A stretch of DNA of 58,849 nt, taken from assembly GCA_002314945.1 (NCBI GenBank), contig DCHV01000103.1, positions 1-58,849 of the forward strand, written 5' to 3'. Of the stretch, positions 53,066-58,849 are shown piece after piece. The position numbers and the translations under genes were made by a program. The notes beneath the pieces are model-generated. The model saw nothing but the letters and a program-made list of their open reading frames with translations. It did no database searches and was not told the origin of the DNA. Source of the DNA: Prevotellaceae bacterium UBA1743. GTDB lineage: Bacteria > Bacteroidota > Bacteroidia > Bacteroidales > Bacteroidaceae. Within the stretch, counting starts at the first letter, position 1, and every line of letters begins with the position of its first letter.

Positions 53066-55030
53066 ATGAATAGCATTCGGAAATCCGTTTCATTAGTCGT
53101 ATTATTATCGACTACAATTGCTGCAAATGCTCAGCTGTACACCCTTTCATCTCCAGACAAACAGATAACTGTAACTATCAACAATGGTGATGCCTTGAAC
53201 TATGCAGTAAAGTACAAAGACAAGGAAGTCATAGCATCATCTCCTATGGGATTTGAGTTCAAGGGCGAGCAAAACATGGGTGAAAACCTGAAGGTGAACA
53301 ACAATCCTTCCGTCATCAGCGGGAAGGAAGAGTGGACTCCGGTGGTAAAGAACAAACATGCGCATATCGTAGTACCTTACAACGAGTTGAAGATATACCT
53401 GCAAGAAAAAGGTGGCGAGATGCGCCGCATGGACGTTACCTTCCGGGCAATGAACGACGGCATAGCTTTCAGATATACCCTCTATGGCAATGGCATAATA
53501 GGAAACAGGTCAATAACAAAGGAATTGACTGGATATCGCGTGCCTGAGGGTTCGAGCATTTGGATTCCCCAGCACTACTATTACGCCAATGGTTGGCACT
53601 CGTCACAGGAAGGAAACTTTGAGAAAACACCCGTAACCGATATCGAGCCAGACGAGCATGTCGGTCTGCCCGGCCTTATCAAAGAGAACGACAACACCTA
53701 TCTCGCCATATCAGAGGCCGACCTGAAGGATTATCCTGCCTTCTATCTTGGTCAGGGAGGTAGCTCAGGCGAAGGTCAACAGTTGCTCACCACTCTTCTC
53801 CCACCTTTACCAGGTGAACCAAACGATGGTGTAAAAGATAGATTCTCGGAAGAGATGAACACCTCATGGCGAGTAGTGATGATTGGCGACAATCCCGGCA
53901 AGTTCATTGAATCAGAGATAATCCAGTCGCTCAATCCCCCTTGTGCCATTGCGGAAACATCATGGATAAAGCCAGGCATGTGTGCATGGGACAACTGGTG
54001 GAGTGGCGACATCAAGATGGAGCAGCCTGTCATCATGCAGTACATCGACTTTGCATCCCAGATGGGATGGCCCTACATGCTCATCGACTGGACCTGGTAC
54101 GGCGCTTTCTGCGCCCCGGAAGCCGTCATAACACGACCGGCAGAACAGTTGGACATGCCTGCCATCTTCAGGTATGCCAAGGAGAAAAACGTGAAAATAT
54201 GGCTATGGCTCAGACAGGAGGACATTAACCGCAACGACCAGTACAAGGAGGCATTCAAACTGTTTGCCAAGTGGGGAGCCGTGGGTGTAAAGATTGACTT
54301 TATGGACAGGGACGATCAGGAGATGGTCAACTGGTATCACAAGATTATCAAGGCTACAGCCGACAATCATCTTATGCTCGATTTCCACGGCGCATACAAG
54401 CCAGACGGTATTGAACGCACCTATCCCCACCTCCTGACACGCGAGGGTGTCAAGGGTAGCGAGAACTACAAGGGAGACAATGCGATGTCAGCCGATCATA
54501 ACGTCACACTTGCTTTCACACGTATGTTGGCAGGTCCCATGGACTATACCCCTGGTGGTTTCCTCAATGTGACACAAGAGGAATTTAAAGCCCAGTGTCC
54601 TACTCTTGTCAGCAATACACGTGCTGCCGAGTTGGCAAAGTTCGTAGTCTATGAGAGTCCTCTGACTGTCTTCTGTGACCATCCTGACCATGTACTCAGA
54701 CAGCCAGGAGCAGATTTTGTCAGCATGGTGCCAACTGTATGGGATGACACAAAGTTCTTGGGTGGAGCACCAGAGGATTATGTCGCAATAGCTCGGAAGA
54801 ATGGCAACAAATGGTACATAGGCGTACTGAACAACAACAAGGCCAAGTCCGTCACCCTCGACTTGTCATTCCTCGGAGCAGGCACCCATACCATGACATG
54901 TTGGCGTGATGCAAAGGACGCCAATATCCATGCCACCCACCTTGACAAGAAAACCGTAAAGCTGAATCCTTCAAAGCCCTTGACCGTCAAACTTTCCAAT
55001 GCAGGCGGTTTTGTTGCTGTGATAGAATAG
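53066..55030 (+). CDS. Glycoside hydrolase family 97 enzyme
   Basis: A 654-residue secreted enzyme with a signal peptide (residues 1-23, ending ANAQ). The N-terminal beta-sandwich (SSPDKQITVTINNGDALNYAVKYKDKEVI) precedes a (beta/alpha)8 barrel (WDNWWSGDIKMEQPVIMQYIDFASQMGWPYMLIDWTW) and a C-terminal beta domain. In GH97 the inverting alpha-glucosidases (SusB) and retaining alpha-galactosidases differ at the barrel; here GVKIDFMDRDDQEMVNWYH carries an Asp where retaining members place the nucleophile, so I lean to a retaining alpha-galactosidase-like activity. LTREGVKGSEN holds a conserved Glu. The start at 53066 begins the signal peptide. Confidence 0.92.
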   Translation: MNSIRKSVSLVVLLSTTIAANAQLYTLSSPDKQITVTINNGDALNYAVKYKDKEVIASSPMGFEFKGEQNMGENLKVNNNPSVISGKEEWTPVVKNKHAHIVVPYNELKIYLQEKGGEMRRMDVTFRAMNDGIAFRYTLYGNGIIGNRSITKELTGYRVPEGSSIWIPQHYYYANGWHSSQEGNFEKTPVTDIEPDEHVGLPGLIKENDNTYLAISEADLKDYPAFYLGQGGSSGEGQQLLTTLLPPLPGEPNDGVKDRFSEEMNTSWRVVMIGDNPGKFIESEIIQSLNPPCAIAETSWIKPGMCAWDNWWSGDIKMEQPVIMQYIDFASQMGWPYMLIDWTWYGAFCAPEAVITRPAEQLDMPAIFRYAKEKNVKIWLWLRQEDINRNDQYKEAFKLFAKWGAVGVKIDFMDRDDQEMVNWYHKIIKATADNHLMLDFHGAYKPDGIERTYPHLLTREGVKGSENYKGDNAMSADHNVTLAFTRMLAGPMDYTPGGFLNVTQEEFKAQCPTLVSNTRAAELAKFVVYESPLTVFCDHPDHVLRQPGADFVSMVPTVWDDTKFLGGAPEDYVAIARKNGNKWYIGVLNNNKAKSVTLDLSFLGAGTHTMTCWRDAKDANIHATHLDKKTVKLNPSKPLTVKLSNAGGFVAVIE

Positions 55031-55069
55031 ATTCCACCCGTATCTAAGCCGATATATATAGAACCTACC

Positions 55070-55738
55070 TTATCCGATAAGGTTCGTTATCTGTTTTTCA
55101 GTCGCCTCTGGTAGTATTGTTCTGAGGTGTTCGCAGATTCTGCGGAAGGACGCTTGTGGTGTCCTCTCACACCTGCATATTTCCCCTCCGTAAAGGTCTT
55201 CCGGAGCAGTAAGCAGACTCCATCCCCACCCGTATTCCCTGTTGTGTTTGTCGCGAGGATAAACGAAATCCTGCGTCACAATGTAAGTACCCATCTCCAG
55301 ACGAGTGACATACCCATCAAACTTGCTCCTCATACCCTGCCCGCAGAAGCCGCACGCATTCCTCAAATCGCGTGTGATAAGGCTACCGTTTGTGCGAAGG
55401 GTATCGAGAATGACACCTTCGATGGAATCTGCATCAGGACGTGGGAATTTGCTTCTTCTATAATTGCAGAAGTCGGGCCACCAGTCCATGCTGATGAAAC
55501 CCGCCTTCTTGCGAAAGAATTTCCCATACACACAAGGCATTTCGTTGACTATCTGGCCTTTCCATTGCCAGAGAGGCCATACGAAGCCTTCCTCAGGATG
55601 AGTGGAATATCTGCATTCTTCATCCACGATATCCTCGGCAGAGTAACCACCTATACCACTATCCAGGAGAGGAAGGAATCCCACCTCGCGGATGAAATCC
55701 ATCATCCCATTGCATGAGTGTATTTCAGGGAATGACAT
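55070..55738 (-). CDS. AlkZ-related winged-helix protein
   Basis: A 222-residue cytoplasmic protein resembling a family annotated AlkZ-related in Bacteroidota and Firmicutes: PLWQWKGQIVNEMPCVYGKFFRKKAGFISMDWWPDFCNYRR, a winged-helix region EGVILDTLRTNGSLITRDLRNACGF, and DGYVTRLEMGTYIVTQDFVYPRDKHNREYGWGWS. AlkZ/YcaQ proper is a DNA glycosylase that unhooks interstrand crosslinks; this relative is shorter and its catalytic ability is unproven. It starts 3 bp after the small winged-helix gene and is translated with it. Confidence 0.72.
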   Translation of the reverse strand: MSFPEIHSCNGMMDFIREVGFLPLLDSGIGGYSAEDIVDEECRYSTHPEEGFVWPLWQWKGQIVNEMPCVYGKFFRKKAGFISMDWWPDFCNYRRSKFPRPDADSIEGVILDTLRTNGSLITRDLRNACGFCGQGMRSKFDGYVTRLEMGTYIVTQDFVYPRDKHNREYGWGWSLLTAPEDLYGGEICRCERTPQASFRRICEHLRTILPEATEKQITNLIG

Positions 55739-55741
55739 GAC

Positions 55742-55921
55742 CTACTCGGCAGGTGCCCATTTGCAGCGAACGGGAGAGACGATTGCGCCTGCTTCCTTCA
55801 ACTCTTTCATGGCCTTATCCACCTCCTTGCGGTCAAGCCCTGAGAGTTCTGCAATCTTACCTGCGTTGAGAGGCTCACCTGCCTCCTTCATTGTAGCCAA
55901 TACTTTGTCTTTTGTTTCCAT
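55742..55921 (-). CDS. Small winged-helix DNA-binding protein (59 residues)
   Basis: The frame encodes METKDKVLATMKEAGEPLNA, then GKIAELSGLDRKEVDKAMKE and LKEAGAIVSPVRCKWAPAE. It is a minimal MarR/ArsR-like winged helix: helix 1, the helix-turn-helix (NAGKIAELSGLDRKEVDKAMKELKEAG) and a short wing (AIVSPVRCKWAPA). It has no partner domain. It stops 3 bp before the start of the AlkZ-related gene, so the two form an operon. It might regulate that gene or act with it on DNA; both are guesses. Confidence 0.78.
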   Translation of the reverse strand: METKDKVLATMKEAGEPLNAGKIAELSGLDRKEVDKAMKELKEAGAIVSPVRCKWAPAE

Positions 55922-55954
55922 ACTTCTGTATATTAATCGGTTTGTGATTTATTT

Positions 55955-57148
55955 TCAGAATGCAATTTTCAGCACCTCCATGACATCCTCGCGGCTTACA
56001 GGAGGATTGCACTTCAACATACCATCATTGCCGAAGCTGACCTTCACCACGCCATCCACAATAGCTTGCAGATCATCCTGGGTGATATTCTCCTCGCGAA
56101 GAGTGAGAGGCACCTTGATATCGCTCAGGAAAGCCTTGAACTTGGCGATACCTTCCAGGATGACTTCCTCCTGCGTCTTACCTTCCACATTGACCTGCAT
56201 GACGTTCTTGGCAAAGCGGAAATACTGTTGCGGTCTGCGTGAGTACATATATTGCATCCAGGCGGGCATCAGGATGGCCAAGGAGGCACCATGCTGTACC
56301 CTATGACGCGAGGTGAGCACGTGACCTACCTGATGAATAGGCGTCCATGCATCACCAGGAGAAGCCCAGCCGTTGATACCGCAAGTAGCAGCCCATTGCA
56401 GATGAGCGCGTGCAGAGATATCGGAAGGATTCTCCAGCACCTTGCCTACATTGTCGATAACGGTACGCATCACACCTTCCTGGAAATAGTGCTGTACGTC
56501 GCTATCCTCCTCACCATTCAGATAGATTTCCAACACATGGGAGATTGTATCAGCTGCTGCACATGCAGTCTGGTAGGGAGGCAACGTCAGAGTCAGTTCA
56601 GGATCTATGATGGATGTCTTGGGATAGAGGCAAGGGCTCCAGATGTAGGATTTCTCCTTCAGGTCGCAGTTGCTCACCACAGCACAGTTGTTCATCTCGC
56701 TACCGGTAGCGGGCAAGGTAGGAACCATCAATGTAGGTAGCGTAGTAGTGGGAGGTACGGCCTTCACATTGTCGTGGCGGCTGAATACCATGTTCCACAG
56801 GTCGCCTTCGTAGTGGATACCTGCAGCAATCGCCTTGGCAGCATCCATTGCACTACCACCGCCTACACCAATCACGAGATCTACGCCACTGGTTTTGCAA
56901 AACTCCACACCACGTGTAACAGTCTTTATTTCAGGATTCTGTTCTACCTCGTAGAAGGGGAATACCTCAAGTCCGGCCTCACGCAACAGCCCCTCTATCT
57001 TCTCCATCAGACTTTGCAGGAAAGTCAGGTCTTTGTAGGAAACAATACAGGCCTTACTGCCCAATTTCTTAGCTTCCTCGCCCACTCTCTTCAGTTCACC
57101 TGCGCCGAACAGGATTCGCACAGGATTGTAATACTCAAAATTATTCAT
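55955..57148 (-). CDS. Iron-containing alcohol dehydrogenase
   Basis: A 397-residue group III alcohol dehydrogenase (butanol dehydrogenase-like). The NAD(P)-binding motif GVGGGSAMDAAKA spans residues 95-106; metal ligands fit Asp200, His204 (ADTISH), His272 and His286 (HQVGH and QHGASL). The family reduces aldehydes to alcohols during fermentation. The start at 57148 gives NNFEYYNPVRILFGAGEL, the usual beginning. It lies 17 bp downstream of an FGGY kinase and is the third gene of a deoC-kinase-dehydrogenase operon. Confidence 0.94.
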   Translation of the reverse strand: MNNFEYYNPVRILFGAGELKRVGEEAKKLGSKACIVSYKDLTFLQSLMEKIEGLLREAGLEVFPFYEVEQNPEIKTVTRGVEFCKTSGVDLVIGVGGGSAMDAAKAIAAGIHYEGDLWNMVFSRHDNVKAVPPTTTLPTLMVPTLPATGSEMNNCAVVSNCDLKEKSYIWSPCLYPKTSIIDPELTLTLPPYQTACAAADTISHVLEIYLNGEEDSDVQHYFQEGVMRTVIDNVGKVLENPSDISARAHLQWAATCGINGWASPGDAWTPIHQVGHVLTSRHRVQHGASLAILMPAWMQYMYSRRPQQYFRFAKNVMQVNVEGKTQEEVILEGIAKFKAFLSDIKVPLTLREENITQDDLQAIVDGVVKVSFGNDGMLKCNPPVSREDVMEVLKIAF

Positions 57149-57165
57149 AACACATTGAATTTATA

Positions 57166-58683
57166 TTATTTATTCATATTCGCTATACTATTTACCAAGA
57201 CCTCGAATCGTTGCTGGATTTCTCCACACACAGTCCGATTTTCCTCCTCGGGCAGATACGTATGTTCTATCCTGTGGAGATGATCTATCTGTTCATATCC
57301 CTGCCACAAACCTATACCATTCAGGGCAAGGGCTGCTGCACCCAGGCTGGCAGCCTCCTGATCGATATTGGTTTTCTCGACTGGGAGGTCGTAGATATCG
57401 GCAAAGATTTGCATCCATACAGGGCTCTTGGCACCCCCACCTACTATCAGCATACGCTCCATGTCGTGATTGTAGTTGCGCAGGAGGTTGAGGGCGATAC
57501 GTAGATTCATGGCAATACCCTCTCGCGTAGCACGCAACAGGTCCCCCCGAGTATGCTCCAGTTTGAGCCCTGTAAAGGCTCCTGTCATATTGGGAGTAGG
57601 TTCCATCATAGAACCGCCTGCCAGACTGGGGTTGAACAGTACTCCATTCGCTCCAGGTTTCGACAAGAGCACCTCCTTATCAATCTCTATATATGAATCA
57701 AGTTTTCCTTCTCTTTCCTTCTCCAGCAGATCCGCACACAGCATTTTCCTCACCCACTGAAAACTGGTACCAGCCGAGAAGATACACAAGGCAGAAGCAT
57801 ACATCCCTGGCAATACGTGGGCAAAGACGTAGGGCTTGTACTTGATATCCAATACAGGTTGATTTGCCACAAGAGCAATCCACGCCGAGGAACCTAAGGA
57901 CGTATAAACCCTTCCGTTGGCTATTCCTTTCGCACCTAATGCCATGCAGGAATTATCCACTCCACCGCAAACCACCTTTACGCCCAGAGGAAGCCCTGTT
58001 TCGGCAGATGCCTGTGGTGTAATCTCGCCCACCACCTCGTCCGACCTGATTATCTCGGGGAAGATGCAAGGTGAGATCTCTGCGGCTTGCATATAATCCT
58101 CGCGATACTTCCATGTATGCAACGAAAAGGCACCACATCCCGAGGCATAGGAGTAGTCGGTACATACACGTCCCGTGAGACGGTAGTTGCAATAATCCTT
58201 GGTACCTATCACCTTGTCTATCTGCCGATACATCTCCGGCTCATGGCGTTTGTACCAGAGAATCTTGAACAGCGTGTAGCAAGCCGCAGGAAAACCATTT
58301 CCTGTCTCCTCGTACCACGAGCGGTAATCTACTTTGGCAAAAAAAGCATCAGCCTCTTCCACAGCACGCATATCCGACCATATAGGAGTCTTCTCGCGCA
58401 GCAGACGACCATCTGTACTGAGTGGTACAACGCCCAGGCTATGTCCCGAAATGGCTACTGCACGAATATCCTCGGCAAAGACTCCTTCCGACTGAAGCAA
58501 TCTGCGTGTAGATTCCACCAGAGCGTTCCACCAATCCTCGGGTGCCTGTTCCTGTATGCCACCTGTCTGATAATAGGTATCATAAGCTACAAAAGTAGAA
58601 CTGATGATAGTACCTTGTACAGATACAGCGGACGACTTTATTCCACCTGTACCCAAATCGTATGCGATGACAATGTCAGCCAT
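57166..58683 (-). CDS. FGGY-family carbohydrate kinase
   Basis: A 505-residue sugar kinase of the xylulokinase/LsrK-like branch. N-terminal phosphate-binding motif YDLGTGGIKSSAV (the DFGTSG equivalent), the VAISGHSLG loop, the catalytic-region VVCGGVDNSCMALGA, and the C-terminal GGGAKSPVWMQIFADIYDLPVEKTN signature. The substrate could be a pentulose, a deoxysugar or another polyol. The ATG at 58683 overlaps the stop of the upstream deoC-type gene by 8 bp, so I reject the longer frame to 58776. Coupled with the aldolase and the dehydrogenase. Confidence 0.93.
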   Translation of the reverse strand: MADIVIAYDLGTGGIKSSAVSVQGTIISSTFVAYDTYYQTGGIQEQAPEDWWNALVESTRRLLQSEGVFAEDIRAVAISGHSLGVVPLSTDGRLLREKTPIWSDMRAVEEADAFFAKVDYRSWYEETGNGFPAACYTLFKILWYKRHEPEMYRQIDKVIGTKDYCNYRLTGRVCTDYSYASGCGAFSLHTWKYREDYMQAAEISPCIFPEIIRSDEVVGEITPQASAETGLPLGVKVVCGGVDNSCMALGAKGIANGRVYTSLGSSAWIALVANQPVLDIKYKPYVFAHVLPGMYASALCIFSAGTSFQWVRKMLCADLLEKEREGKLDSYIEIDKEVLLSKPGANGVLFNPSLAGGSMMEPTPNMTGAFTGLKLEHTRGDLLRATREGIAMNLRIALNLLRNYNHDMERMLIVGGGAKSPVWMQIFADIYDLPVEKTNIDQEAASLGAAALALNGIGLWQGYEQIDHLHRIEHTYLPEEENRTVCGEIQQRFEVLVNSIANMNK

Positions 58684-58849
58684 TCTGTTCCCTATACATA
58701 CATTCCTGCATAATCTGCAGGGCTGATTTATAACCAATACCGAAACGCGATACGCCAGCATCATACATTGCCTCAAGAGTAGCCAAGGAACGTACTCCTC
58801 CCGCCACTTTCAATTTGATTCGGTCACCCACCGTGCGTTTGATTATTTC
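58676..58849 (-). CDS. deoC: Deoxyribose-phosphate aldolase family protein (C-terminal part, runs off the window)
   Basis: Fifty-seven codons of the C-terminus: EIIKRTVGDRIKLKVAGGVR is the barrel strand with a conserved Lys and GG, followed by SLATLEAMYDAGVSRFGIGYKSALQIMQEC. This matches the end of DeoC-type class I aldolases (VKAAGGIRT and ALAMIEAGATRIGTSSG), though the usual GTSSG phosphate loop reads GIGYKS. DeoC cleaves 2-deoxyribose 5-phosphate to glyceraldehyde 3-phosphate and acetaldehyde; relatives use other sugar phosphates. The 5' part lies outside the window. The stop overlaps the kinase start. Confidence 0.8.
   Translation of the reverse strand, partial: EIIKRTVGDRIKLKVAGGVRSLATLEAMYDAGVSRFGIGYKSALQIMQECMYREQNG

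Noticed and set aside
55067..55083. Terminator between GH97 and the AlkZ-related gene
   Set aside because: The 7-bp hairpin accttat/ataaggt lacks a U-run and lies partly inside the end of the minus-strand gene; left unlisted as a feature.

Overview
The window is a chromosome segment of a Bacteroidota member, most likely order Bacteroidales (Bacteroidaceae or Prevotellaceae; I cannot resolve the genus). Evidence: upstream sites repeatedly match the Bacteroides promoter (TTTG, 19-20 bp, TAnnTTTG); lipoproteins follow the Bacteroidales pattern; there are carbohydrate-active enzymes of families GH95, GH97 and GH31, a putative porin, DUF4468, DUF3078 and DUF2264 proteins, M6 proteases with a Prevotella-like C-terminal tail, a split MacB-type ABC exporter, a tRNA without an encoded CCA, and A-rich leaders instead of strong Shine-Dalgarno sites.

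Layout. 1-2.4 kb: an AraC-type regulator divergent from recQ. 2.4-3.3 kb: a non-coding region with iterated, inverted short repeats (element A). 3.3-5.7 kb: a lipoprotein and a DUF2264 protein, convergent with riboflavin synthase. 5.9-13.6 kb: a seven-gene envelope operon (TolC, periplasmic adaptor, ABC ATPase, ABC permease, DUF4468 protein, small membrane protein, porin), convergent with a membrane protein that overlaps the porin end. 14.5-20.1 kb: fasciclin lipoprotein, Gfo/Idh oxidoreductase, transketolase and rpiB. 20.1-23.8 kb: two tandem secreted M6 metalloproteases. 23.9 kb: tRNA-Ala(GGC) and a bidirectional terminator shared with a GH95 fucosidase-family lipoprotein. 26.8-29 kb: engB and a DUF3078 outer-membrane protein. 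29-37.9 kb: a housekeeping run yidC, S9 peptidase, MFS transporter, phoH, purC, menG, aroE. 37.8-39.2 kb: flavodiiron protein plus rubredoxin (the rubredoxin gene overlaps aroE tail to tail). 39.3-40.4 kb: HAD phosphatase and flavin reductase. 40.7-48.1 kb: a four-gene c-type cytochrome operon (HzsA-related dihaem protein, propeller plus dihaem peroxidase-like protein, propeller lipoprotein, CcsBA haem-attachment fusion). 48.1-55 kb: a glycan-degradation neighbourhood (GH31, beta-helix enzyme, GH97) with scars of mobile or defence genes (a methylase tail, a truncated ATPase) and a second repeat element (B) plus a solo arm (C). 55-58.8 kb: an AlkZ-related protein with a tiny winged-helix protein, then an operon for a deoC-type aldolase, an FGGY kinase and an iron alcohol dehydrogenase, cut by the window edge.

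The best candidates for something undescribed are: (1) elements A and B, which share one architecture (iterated arm, AT-rich core, inverted iterated arm, then a direct third arm) but use different repeat words; (2) the four-gene cytochrome operon; (3) degenerate 11-bp tandem repeats, about one helical turn per unit, at several intergenic sites, one of which supplies a stop codon. All functions are inferred from sequence recognition without database searches.
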